This document shows, piece after piece, positions 1 to 6,320 of a stretch of DNA of 13,426 nucleotides; positions within the stretch are counted from its first letter, which is position 1, and every line of letters starts with the position of its first letter. Source of the DNA: Nitrosotalea sp. (GTDB lineage Archaea > Thermoproteota > Nitrososphaeria > Nitrososphaerales > Nitrosopumilaceae); assembly GCA_023252335.1 (NCBI GenBank), contig JAJPEA010000041.1:1-13426 (forward strand), written 5' to 3'. Under the pieces are notes generated by a model. That model worked only from the letters and a program-made list of their open reading frames with translations. It made no database searches and was not told the origin of the DNA. Both the position numbers and the translations under genes were made by a program.

Positions 1-1778
1 TAAGTTTGGTTTACAGCATAAAGATAATCTTCTTCCATCACAAGATCTTCGATGTACAATTTGGGTTGTCCTGCAAGTTCAAAAAAGACCATTTGTACTG
101 ATTTAAATTCGTTAGATTGTAGCTCTGAAGAAATCTTTCTTGATTCTTCAGTATTGTCCAATAAGATAAAAGTGTCATATCCATGATTTTTATAAAATAT
201 TGCAAGTGACATGACTGAATTCTTGTTGTATGCAGCAACTATGTTAAGTGGATTCATGGAAAGGTTTGGATCTTTTAGGAATCTGTCAAATGCATTTAGA
301 TACATGCAATCTGACATGGTTTCAACTATTATTACAGGCCTAGAGTTAAAGCCAATTTGTTTATCCACTATTGATTCCACAAGACCTCTTGACAGACCAT
401 ATAATATTGGAATTAGAGTTTGATCGTCTGCATTCCAATAATCATAATAGATCTTACTTAGGTGTTTTCTCTTGTCAAGTTCGACTACCAACAGATTTCC
501 TTGCGTATAATCAAATATCATGAAAGGCGAGTGGGTTGCATACAATATTTGGTTGGAACCTGCAAGGCCTTTTAGCAAATCTGAAATTCCTCTCTGTTGT
601 GCAGGATGGAGATTTCTTGCAGGCTCGTCAAGCAAAAGTATTGCTTCCTTTAGTTCTGCCTTTTGTGTCTCTGCTGCAAAGTTTACAATAAATGAAAAAG
701 TCCACTTGAATCCCTCTGCTCTTCTGTTGAGTAATCCTGTGTTTGTTACCGTGCCATCCCTGTGTACATCTGATATGACTACACTCAATACGTTTCCTGG
801 GTTCCATCTCAGTTCTACATGGATGGGGTCTCCCTTCCACGCAGGGTTGAGTTTTTCACTTAGCCTTCTGCTTGCAGTATGTAATAATTTTATCAATCTT
901 GATGGACTATTCTGGACTTCTTCTAGCTTTTGGGCGTCAAGCTCTGCTAGATAAAATAAATTATTTACAGTCTCTGCCTTGTCAAACTCTTCAACATATT
1001 CTAATCCCTTTGATCTGATACCTTTTGTCTCTCTGACAAATTCTTCAAGATCAATATTTCCAAGTATTTTTTTGTAGTCCGAAAAATAGACAAATCTTGG
1101 ATGTAGTTTCTCCTCTATGAAATTGTCTAGAGCGGAACGTTCGTTTGTTCCTATTAGCATGTTATCAAATGTGGTTTCTAAATCTTGGTAGATTTCTTTC
1201 CATTCTGAAATTATCTTTGGTTCCTGTGATGCAAGCAGGTAAATGTTATTGTTAAATTCAGCCATCATATCCATGAAGACTTCGCGAGTTCGTGGAGCTG
1301 GGGCACTTAGAAACTTGGTATCAATCCTGATTCGTATGGGGTTTGGCATGGCTTCTACAAAAGACTTGATTCTTTCTACAAAATTTTCCCAAGAGTTGAG
1401 TCTTTTGCTTGCCTCACCGCTTATTTTTATGTCACCAAAGTCATATTGTACTCTAGGATGCTTGTTTGTCCTGTAGATCTTCATCTTTCTTATGTCTGCA
1501 AGATTTGAAAATTTTTCTCGAATTAATGCAGTCTCTTTCTCACTTAGAACAAACTCTCCCTCTGCTAATCTTACCTCTGATTTGAGTTCCTCATTCATTT
1601 CGTCACACAAATCTAATTCAGAAAGTTTTGTATCCTTGTTAAGTAACGTAAGAGCTTCTAAAATTGTAGTTTTTCCACTTTCATTTCTTCCAACAAATGC
1701 TGCAAGATCACCAACTTTGATTTCACCTGAATCATGAATGCAACGATAACCCTGAACTCTAAATTTTCTAAGTCGCAT
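1..1778 (-). CDS. OLD-family AAA ATPase / nuclease-like protein (3' end beyond window)
   Basis: Reading the minus strand from the ATG at 1778 gives about 592 codons with no stop before base 1, so the C-terminus is missing. The N-terminus has the usual SMC/OLD form: a short beta-rich segment, then Walker A GRNESGKTT at about residues 30-38. A long middle segment follows. Walker B (LLLDEPARNLHP) lies near residue 380, and the H-loop motif ATHSPF near 415. After the ATPase, PVIIVETMSD (about 480-490) and FILLDNTEES (about 537-545) resemble the Glu and Asp motifs of an OLD TOPRIM domain, but VET replaces the usual VEG. OLD proteins couple ATP binding to DNA nicking or cleavage; some, such as GajA of Gabija, act in phage defence. 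No helicase partner is visible, so a defence role is only a possibility. The start fits a TATA-like box about 27 bp upstream. Confidence 0.8.
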   Translation of the reverse strand, partial: MRLRKFRVQGYRCIHDSGEIKVGDLAAFVGRNESGKTTILEALTLLNKDTKLSELDLCDEMNEELKSEVRLAEGEFVLSEKETALIREKFSNLADIRKMKIYRTNKHPRVQYDFGDIKISGEASKRLNSWENFVERIKSFVEAMPNPIRIRIDTKFLSAPAPRTREVFMDMMAEFNNNIYLLASQEPKIISEWKEIYQDLETTFDNMLIGTNERSALDNFIEEKLHPRFVYFSDYKKILGNIDLEEFVRETKGIRSKGLEYVEEFDKAETVNNLFYLAELDAQKLEEVQNSPSRLIKLLHTASRRLSEKLNPAWKGDPIHVELRWNPGNVLSVVISDVHRDGTVTNTGLLNRRAEGFKWTFSFIVNFAAETQKAELKEAILLLDEPARNLHPAQQRGISDLLKGLAGSNQILYATHSPFMIFDYTQGNLLVVELDKRKHLSKIYYDYWNADDQTLIPILYGLSRGLVESIVDKQIGFNSRPVIIVETMSDCMYLNAFDRFLKDPNLSMNPLNIVAAYNKNSVMSLAIFYKNHGYDTFILLDNTEESRKISSELQSNEFKSVQMVFFELAGQPKLYIEDLVMEEDYLYAVNQT

Positions 1779-1800
1779 CTAGCGGCTATTGGCTTGGCTG

Positions 1801-1810
1801 TGATTTAACT
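1801..1810 (-). promoter_or_regulatory. TATA-like box for the OLD ATPase
   Basis: On the minus strand this reads AGTTAAATCA, about 23-32 bp before the ATG at 1778, as expected for a leaderless or very short-leader archaeal transcript. It is assigned by position and composition only. Confidence 0.45.
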
Positions 1811-1850
1811 TATTCGTCAAATTTGTTACTTGAATCTTTTTCGACCAAAT

Positions 1851-1859
1851 AGATATATG
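1851..1859 (+). promoter_or_regulatory. TATA-like box for the exported protein at 1884
   Basis: AGATATATG sits about 25-33 bp before the TTG start at 1884, predicting a transcript that begins almost at the start codon. This supports the TTG start. Confidence 0.5.
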
Positions 1860-1883
1860 GGAACTAGAGCGATTATATCGTAA

Positions 1884-2366
1884 TTGGCAGTAAAAAAAAT
1901 TGCTTATGTTGTTTTTGTCTTTCCTGTAATTGTATCATTGATTTTTGGAGGATATGTGTTGTCTGATGTTTTGGGACAGCCTGATAGACAATTAAATCTG
2001 TGGCAATTCAAAGTTAAATCAGATATCGGACAACAACAAGGTGATAAACAAATCAGACTTGTCAATCTTGTCAGTAACTATACCGTATCAACACCCTTGA
2101 ACTTTAGCGTAATGGTAAATGACACTTCATTTGATTGCGGTGACTTGTACATGACAATATACGATCCAAACACGTCTCCAAAACAAGTAATTGTTCAACA
2201 TGCTTACTTTACACAATGCTTTGCACAAACCAATTCTTCTCTACCAATTCAGGATACCTTTTCGCCTGTGATCGACAAACCAGGTATATATCAGATTATG
2301 GCAGAAATGAAAGACAAGACCAATCAAAACAGCATTAGTGTGATGGCCAACATTAGGGTACAATAA
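1884..2366 (+). CDS. Membrane-anchored or secreted protein of unknown function
   Basis: The 160-residue product starts at TTG (MAVKKIAYVV...). A short basic N-terminus is followed by one hydrophobic segment at about residues 5-27, which is either a signal peptide or an N-terminal anchor. The rest is hydrophilic and beta-rich, with two cysteines (C85, C112) that could pair outside the cell. There are five N-x-S/T sequons (N65, N73, N79, N96, N117), in keeping with a glycosylated surface protein. The C-terminal part (PGIYQIMAEMKDKTNQNS...) resembles the last strands of an Ig-like or cupredoxin-like sandwich, but no metal-site motif is visible. I do not recognise the family. It diverges from the OLD ATPase and appears to have its own promoter. 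Confidence 0.75.
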   Translation: MAVKKIAYVVFVFPVIVSLIFGGYVLSDVLGQPDRQLNLWQFKVKSDIGQQQGDKQIRLVNLVSNYTVSTPLNFSVMVNDTSFDCGDLYMTIYDPNTSPKQVIVQHAYFTQCFAQTNSSLPIQDTFSPVIDKPGIYQIMAEMKDKTNQNSISVMANIRVQ

Positions 2367-2371
2367 GAAAA

Positions 2372-2388
2372 TTATATGTTATTATATT
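2372..2388 (+). promoter_or_regulatory. AT-rich putative promoter for the TFE-beta/rlmE operon
   Basis: Two TATA-like stretches, TTATATGTT and ATTATATT, lie 50-67 bp before the ATG at 2439. They would give a short leader of roughly 30 nt, unlike the leaderless layout of most genes here. A second candidate, GTTATAGTT at 2418-2426, is too close to the ATG. Which one is used is uncertain. Confidence 0.35.
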
Positions 2389-2438
2389 GCACGAGTGATA
2401 GTAAGAACTGGAGTCATGTTATAGTTTAGTGATTAGTT

Positions 2439-3026
2439 ATGGCTAAAAAAGAAAAAAAATCAATCAAAAAGGCTGAGGATAAGAAGGACGTAGCCAAAGC
2501 AGAAAAGAAAAAAGAACTACCAAAGGTTGGCAAGAAAGCAGAATCTGACAATCTAGAAAAGAAAAAGTCCAAAGACGACAAGAAAAAGGAGACCGAACTC
2601 TCAGAAGAAGAACTTGAAGCAATTGATGAAAAAGAGATAGAAAATTTCCAGATAGAAGGCCTTGACATGGAAAAATTAAAGACAACTGTCTTGGGCTTGG
2701 TTGCAAAACGTGGCGACAACGGCATGTTCCAAAGTGAACTCTGGAAAAAACTCAAACTCTCAAGCAGAGATGGATCTAGACTTGCACTAAAACTTGAAAG
2801 ACAGCACTTGGTAAAAAGAGAAAAAATTCTTGAAAACGGACGTTGGACTTACAAGCTAAAGATTGCACATGTACCGGTAACAACACAATCAATAGAATCT
2901 GCTCCTTGTTTGATATGTCCTGTAGAATCCAAGTGTACACTTGAGGGAGAAATTAGTCCGAGGACTTGTCCTTTGATTGAACAATGGGTATTGACGGAGC
3001 TTTCTACTAAAAAGGCAAAGAAATGA
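2439..3026 (+). CDS. Transcription factor TFE-beta (RPC34/RPC39 homologue)
   Basis: The product has 195 residues. Residues 1-70 are a Lys/Glu-rich, probably disordered tail. Residues 77-141 look like a winged helix (FQSELWKKLKLSSRDGSRLA, then LVKREKILENGRWTYKL as the wing). The C-terminal part carries four cysteines, C157-x2-C160-x5-C166-x10-C177, within a CPVESKC...GEISPRTC context. That context matches the Fe-S cluster motif of RNA polymerase III subunit RPC39 and of archaeal TFE-beta. TFE-beta pairs with TFE-alpha and helps RNA polymerase open the promoter. The assignment rests on the Cys/ISP signature plus the winged helix. The long lysine-rich tail is the unusual part. The stop codon overlaps the start of the methyltransferase (ATGA), so the two are probably translated together. 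Confidence 0.85.
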   Translation: MAKKEKKSIKKAEDKKDVAKAEKKKELPKVGKKAESDNLEKKKSKDDKKKETELSEEELEAIDEKEIENFQIEGLDMEKLKTTVLGLVAKRGDNGMFQSELWKKLKLSSRDGSRLALKLERQHLVKREKILENGRWTYKLKIAHVPVTTQSIESAPCLICPVESKCTLEGEISPRTCPLIEQWVLTELSTKKAKK

Positions 3027-3619
3027 AACTAATCGATGCAAGGCGTGACTTGTATAGAAAACTAGCACACAAGCAAGGATATCGAAGTAGAGCTGCATAC
3101 AAACTAAAAGAACTAAACACATCATACAGAATAATTGGTCCTGGATTTTCTGTCTTGGATTTGGGTTGCTCTCCTGGTGGATGGAGCCAAGTTGCACATG
3201 AACTTGCAGGAAACAGGGGACAAGTCATGGGCATTGACAAATCATACGTTGAAGAAATTCCAGAAGTTCATTTTATCAGAGGAGATATTGAAGATGAATC
3301 TATTGTAGAACAAGTTTTCGAATATTTTGGAGGCAAAGTAAACGCTGTCATATGTGACCTATCCCCTACAGTTACTGGAATGTGGGATGTAGACCACTCT
3401 AGACAAATCTCGCTCAACTATGCTGCAAGCAAGATAATAGACCAAGTGTTGGCAAAAAAAGGCAATGCACTGTTCAAGGTCTTTGATGGACAGTATTCAA
3501 TCGAGTTTAGAGATTATATCAGAAAAAAGTTTGCCAAAGTACAATTGAGAAAACCTCAAGCAAGCCGAAAATCAAGCAGTGAGTTGTATTATGTCTGCTT
3601 GGGATATCTTGGAAATTAA
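3023..3619 (+). CDS. rlmE: FtsJ/RlmE-type 2'-O-ribose RNA methyltransferase
   Basis: The 198-residue protein matches the single-domain FtsJ/RrmJ family in length and motifs. It opens with RSRAAYKLKEL, then the SAM-binding loop LDLGCSPGGWS (residues 45-55) and the acidic loop GIDKS (70-74). The catalytic tetrad is present as K27, D112 (CDLSP), K152 (LFKVF) and E187 (SSELYYVCLGY). Bacterial RlmE methylates U2552 in the 23S rRNA A-loop; the archaeal target is likely rRNA but is not shown by the sequence. The start codon overlaps the TFE-beta stop by 4 nt (ATGA), giving a coupled operon. The TAA stop overlaps the oppositely oriented trm1 stop, so no intergenic terminator exists between the convergent genes. 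Confidence 0.92.
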   Translation: MKLIDARRDLYRKLAHKQGYRSRAAYKLKELNTSYRIIGPGFSVLDLGCSPGGWSQVAHELAGNRGQVMGIDKSYVEEIPEVHFIRGDIEDESIVEQVFEYFGGKVNAVICDLSPTVTGMWDVDHSRQISLNYAASKIIDQVLAKKGNALFKVFDGQYSIEFRDYIRKKFAKVQLRKPQASRKSSSELYYVCLGYLGN

Positions 3620-4746
3620 ACTAGGGATAAAATTTCATCTATAGTAGCATCTGTCTTGAATCCTGTGGGATTCATGCTCGTTCTTGTAGCCCTTTTGCCT
3701 GTCTCTTTGAGTTTTTCTATTATCTTCGTAAGAGATGGTGGAGCAGACTGTTTTCTGTGTCCAATCTCATCTAGAGTAAAATATGTGGGTGGCATGCCTA
3801 TCTCTTCTTGGCACTTTTCAAGAAACATTTTACAAGACTTGTCAACTGTCAAGTTTTTCTCTTCTGATACCATGGAATCAACAAAATCCTTGTCATAAAG
3901 GCTCTCTGTCCAGAGGGGTCCTGCAAGTTTTGCCTTTGAGTTGCAAATGTTACATGTATGCTCGACATCATGTGTAACCTTTCTGTTTCCACAATTATCG
4001 CAATGCAAAATATATCCCATACAATTTTTGGTATTTGTTCTAACAAGTATCTTGACATAGGCCTTGTAATAGTGCATATTGTGCTGGACAAACAATGGCG
4101 ATATCATAATGTCCATCCTGCCTGCTACAGTATTCATGCATCCGATGATCAATCGTAGTGCTATCTCATTTCCGTATATTGTTCTAATCGGAGTTCCGTG
4201 ATATTTGCGCTGACATGCCTCTGGAAATATTCCATGTAGTACGGTCATGTCAGTAGCTGTTACTGACAAGAGTCCTCCGTGAAATGTGGCCCTTATTGCG
4301 CAATCAAGATAACGCGAGGGCGAACCAAATGGATCAACATCTACAATTGCACCACGACCGTCTCTTGTAGAGTGGAGACTCAGAAATCTGCAGGCCTCAT
4401 TTTCAGAAAAATCACAGTTTGTAACTTGATTTAATTTTGCAATATTTTTTCCAATTTCAAGGGCTTGTTGGTTGACATCATTTACTATTACTTTATCTAT
4501 TGATTTTATTTCATTTGCAACTCTGATGCTTCTTGCTCCAATTCCTGCAAGTGAATCTAAAAAGATCTTTGGACCCTTGAAGTTTTTAAGAAATGCTGAA
4601 TATGCTATTATGGAAAAATCTCTGCTAATTCTTGCCTTTGGGTTGAAAAATGCAGGTTCCTTTGGAGGTACTTTTTCTGACAATGATTCTTTTGGCACCA
4701 AAAGCTTTGTGCTTCCTTCTGTTATCTCTGCAAGTTCTGATTCCAA
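3616..4746 (-). CDS. trm1: tRNA (guanine26-N2)-dimethyltransferase Trm1
   Basis: Trm1 uses SAM to make m2G and m2,2G at position 26 of tRNA. The chosen TTG start gives 376 residues (MESELAEITEGSTKLLVP...), which begins like other archaeal Trm1 proteins. Numbered from a longer ATG reading at 4797, key parts are: ITEGSTKLLVP (25-35), FFNPKARISRDFS (50-62), SAM loop DSLAGIGARS (81-90), catalytic-region VDVDPFGSP (152-160), and a zinc ribbon with C266, C269, C282 and C285. The ATG at 4797 would add 17 residues (MSCLHFNLLNQFWQGNL) encoded across an apparent TATA box, whereas the TTG at 4746 lies 22-32 bp downstream of that box. The enzyme identity is firm; the start is inferred. Confidence 0.93.
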   Translation of the reverse strand: MESELAEITEGSTKLLVPKESLSEKVPPKEPAFFNPKARISRDFSIIAYSAFLKNFKGPKIFLDSLAGIGARSIRVANEIKSIDKVIVNDVNQQALEIGKNIAKLNQVTNCDFSENEACRFLSLHSTRDGRGAIVDVDPFGSPSRYLDCAIRATFHGGLLSVTATDMTVLHGIFPEACQRKYHGTPIRTIYGNEIALRLIIGCMNTVAGRMDIMISPLFVQHNMHYYKAYVKILVRTNTKNCMGYILHCDNCGNRKVTHDVEHTCNICNSKAKLAGPLWTESLYDKDFVDSMVSEEKNLTVDKSCKMFLEKCQEEIGMPPTYFTLDEIGHRKQSAPPSLTKIIEKLKETGKRATRTSMNPTGFKTDATIDEILSLV

Positions 4747-4767
4747 TAGGTTGCCTTGCCAAAATTG

Positions 4768-4778
4768 ATTTAATAAAT
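4768..4778 (-). promoter_or_regulatory. TATA-like box for trm1
   Basis: The minus strand reads ATTTATTAAAT, 22-32 bp before the TTG at 4746. If this is the promoter, translation cannot start at the upstream ATG (4797), so this site decides the start of trm1. Confidence 0.5.
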
Positions 4779-4824
4779 TGAAATGTAGGCACGACATTTG
4801 GTAGAAATAGTCACTAGTTTTTCC

Positions 4825-5817
4825 TCAAATGAGGAGAAAGTCCTTTGCCTCAAAAAAGCCTGAAAGCTCCTTTGAGAGCTGGTCTGAGAATATTCCTAGA
4901 ATCTCAAAATCGCTAGGTGAGAGGGATTTCTCACTGAACATGGCTAGGACTGCTACAACTGTACCCTTGTACAATATTGGGTATCCTGCAAAAGACCTGA
5001 GTTTTTCCTTTTTTGCCCACTCGTGGTATTTTATTCTGGGATCGTGTACAACATCATTTGAAACCACCGGTCTCTTTGTCTTTACAATGGAACCGATTTT
5101 CAAAGAATTTTGAGATACTCTGGAAAATTCTCCATCTATGTTCTTGTACTTGCCTGCACTGTATTTTAGAATCAATGTTTTTGATTTTTTATCATAAAAC
5201 CAAATTCGCGCAAATTTGGCATTAAAATATTTTACAAGACTCTCCACTATGGATTGGAGTCGATCATTTAGGTTGTCATGTTTTTTGATGGAATTTAATG
5301 TGGAATACACTTGGAGTTTTTTTTCATTAGTGGCATGTTCATCAAATAGTACATACGGCGAGGATTTTGTAGCCTTTGATTCGTAAGAGCGAAAGTCAGA
5401 TATTATATCTGCAAACCTGTTTAGAAAATTGTTTGTTTCAAGGTCATATTGCTCTATTGACGAAAAGACAAAGTGGCAAATCCAATCAAAATCTCCACTC
5501 AATCTTGCTGAATAGATGCAAAAGGGTGACTCGTTTAGATACCTTGTTAATCTATCAATTCCATCTGGGATATTTTTTGAAAATTTGAATTTAACAAGTA
5601 TTGTTCTGTTGACTTTTTCTGATACTAGATTTGGATTTAAAATGACAGAATATCCTAGAATAGATTTGTTCTTGTCAAGCCTTCCAAGTCTTTGTCGCAC
5701 TGCCCTGTCTGTAATTTTAAATCCCATGCCTTGGAGTGTACTGGCTATCTCTTGTGAGGAAACTCTGGCATTTCTTCCTAAATGTGAGAGTATTACCTTG
5801 TCTATCTCATCGAGCAT
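4825..5817 (-). CDS. Lrp/AsnC-type transcriptional regulator with C-terminal GAF domain
   Basis: The 330-residue protein joins three parts. Residues 1-55 are an Lrp/AsnC helix-turn-helix (MLDEIDKVILSHLGRNARVS..., RAVRQRLGRLDKNKSILGY). Residues about 70-145 look like the effector-binding ligand domain, with SGDFDWICHFV at 107-117 matching its conserved G-D-x-D core. Residues about 184-320 form a GAF domain (LQSIVESLVKYFNAKFARIWFY near the start, then GSIVKTKRPVVSNDV, FAGYPILYKGTVVAVLAMFS). Typical Lrp/AsnC proteins are about 150 residues and lack GAF, so this one may sense a second signal. The GAF ligand cannot be read from sequence: no Cys/His heme-binding or bilin-binding pattern stands out. 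A perfect 19-bp palindrome lies just upstream of its TATA box, suggesting autoregulation. Confidence 0.88.
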   Translation of the reverse strand: MLDEIDKVILSHLGRNARVSSQEIASTLQGMGFKITDRAVRQRLGRLDKNKSILGYSVILNPNLVSEKVNRTILVKFKFSKNIPDGIDRLTRYLNESPFCIYSARLSGDFDWICHFVFSSIEQYDLETNNFLNRFADIISDFRSYESKATKSSPYVLFDEHATNEKKLQVYSTLNSIKKHDNLNDRLQSIVESLVKYFNAKFARIWFYDKKSKTLILKYSAGKYKNIDGEFSRVSQNSLKIGSIVKTKRPVVSNDVVHDPRIKYHEWAKKEKLRSFAGYPILYKGTVVAVLAMFSEKSLSPSDFEILGIFSDQLSKELSGFFEAKDFLLI

Positions 5818-5839
5818 GATTTTACATTGGTACGTGTTA

Positions 5840-5847
5840 CTAATATG
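5840..5847 (-). promoter_or_regulatory. TATA-like box for the Lrp-GAF gene
   Basis: The minus strand reads CATATTAG, 23-30 bp before the ATG at 5817. The adjacent palindrome at 5848-5866 occupies the BRE side of this box. Confidence 0.5.
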
Positions 5848-5866
5848 AATTTCCGATTCGGAAATT
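5848..5866. promoter_or_regulatory. Perfect 19-bp palindrome, probable Lrp-GAF operator
   Basis: AATTTCCGATTCGGAAATT has perfect 9-bp arms around a single T (5857). Its 13-bp core TTCCGATTCGGAA has the size and dyad symmetry usual for Lrp/AsnC-type binding sites. It abuts the TATA box of the regulator, where a bound protein would block TBP/TFB or touch the BRE. The symmetry is seen directly; the operator role is inferred. Confidence 0.6.
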
Positions 5867-5880
5867 AGAGTGCGTTATAC

Positions 5881-5890
5881 ATGATATCAT
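5881..5890. repeat. 10-bp palindrome between the two operator-like sites
   Basis: ATGATATCAT is a perfect 10-bp palindrome midway in the Lrp-GAF/secreted-protein spacer. It does not share the TTCC/GGAA arms. In AT-rich DNA a 10-bp palindrome can arise by chance, so a role is uncertain. Confidence 0.3.
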
Positions 5891-5902
5891 AATATGATCT
5901 GC

Positions 5903-5917
5903 TTCCAAACTGGAAAT
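5903..5917. promoter_or_regulatory. Second TTCC-N5-GGAAATT operator-like site
   Basis: TTCCAAACTGGAAAT repeats the TTCC-N5-GGAAAT layout of the perfect palindrome at 5848-5866, with arms TTCCA and TGGAA. Its centre (5909) is 52 bp from the first centre (5857), close to five turns of B-DNA, so both sites face the same side of the helix. It lies about 26 bp upstream of the TATA box of the secreted-protein gene, a position suited to activation or to looping with the first site. Confidence 0.5.
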
Positions 5918-5942
5918 TTTTTGTAATAACTTTTTCCGCCTT

Positions 5943-5950
5943 GAATATAT
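5943..5950 (+). promoter_or_regulatory. TATA-like box for the small secreted protein
   Basis: GAATATAT lies 24-31 bp before the ATG at 5974. It falls inside the longer reading frame that opens at TTG 5941, which argues that translation begins at 5974. Confidence 0.5.
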
Positions 5951-5973
5951 CCTTTCATCACGATAGATATGCC

Positions 5974-6234
5974 ATGAATAAAAGAACAATCAACAAATTT
6001 GCCATATTGGTTATCTTGATGATAGCACTACCTGAAGCAGTAGGTCATGCTCTTTTTGAGCGAGCTCACTCTCCTGATTCGTCTGTAAATGCTGCAATTG
6101 CGTTTACGAATAATCTACGTGATAATTCTGGCAACAATGGAGTATGTCATCTTGCACTAGAAAATGACCAGTCTAATGCTAACATAGCACGAGCAGCTGG
6201 TCTGCAAGGAAGATATGGCGATCTTTCATGTTAG
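5974..6234 (+). CDS. Small secreted Cys-containing protein, unknown function
   Basis: From the ATG at 5974 the product has 86 residues. Residues 1-9 are basic (MNKRTINKF), residues 10-20 hydrophobic (AILVILMIALP), and a signal-peptide cleavage site is plausible around AVGHA (22-26). The mature part, about 60 residues, is Asn/Asp/Ser-rich and holds two cysteines, C58 and C86; the second is the last residue, so a disulfide closing a C-terminal loop is possible. I do not recognise a family. The longer TTG frame (5941) would add 11 residues encoded over the TATA box and is rejected. The gene diverges from the Lrp-GAF regulator and is followed directly by a T6 tract. Shared palindromes suggest it belongs to that regulator's circuit, which is inference. 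Confidence 0.6.
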   Translation: MNKRTINKFAILVILMIALPEAVGHALFERAHSPDSSVNAAIAFTNNLRDNSGNNGVCHLALENDQSNANIARAAGLQGRYGDLSC

Positions 6235-6240
6235 TTTTTT
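6235..6240 (+). terminator. T-tract terminator after the small secreted protein
   Basis: Six T residues follow the TAG stop immediately. Archaeal RNA polymerase terminates at such T-runs without a hairpin. Confidence 0.45.
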
Positions 6241-6288
6241 ACAATGTTTTGTATATATCATGAAACGATCGCCTGACTCCTAAAATGA

Positions 6289-6296
6289 TTTAATAC
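6289..6296 (+). promoter_or_regulatory. TATA-like box for rnhB
   Basis: TTTAATAC sits 25-32 bp before the ATG at 6321. A second TATA-like stretch, GTATATATC (6251-6259), lies further upstream and could give a leader of about 40 nt. Confidence 0.45.
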
Positions 6297-6320
6297 ATCT
6301 GCCACAGGAACAAATCAAAC

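Noticed and set aside
520..954. 144-residue plus-strand frame
   Set aside because: It lies antisense inside the OLD ATPase, whose minus-strand frame has Walker A, Walker B and H-loop motifs; the plus-strand product has no recognisable features.
5941..5973. TTG start for the small secreted protein
   Set aside because: The extra 11 codons run over the TATA-like box and put charged residues ahead of the signal peptide; the ATG at 5974 is at leaderless distance.
6258..6302. Possible C/D box RNA upstream of rnhB (CTGA at 6273-6276, ATGATTT at 6285-6291)
   Set aside because: The C box is poor and no final D box is present; the stretch is better explained as promoter DNA.
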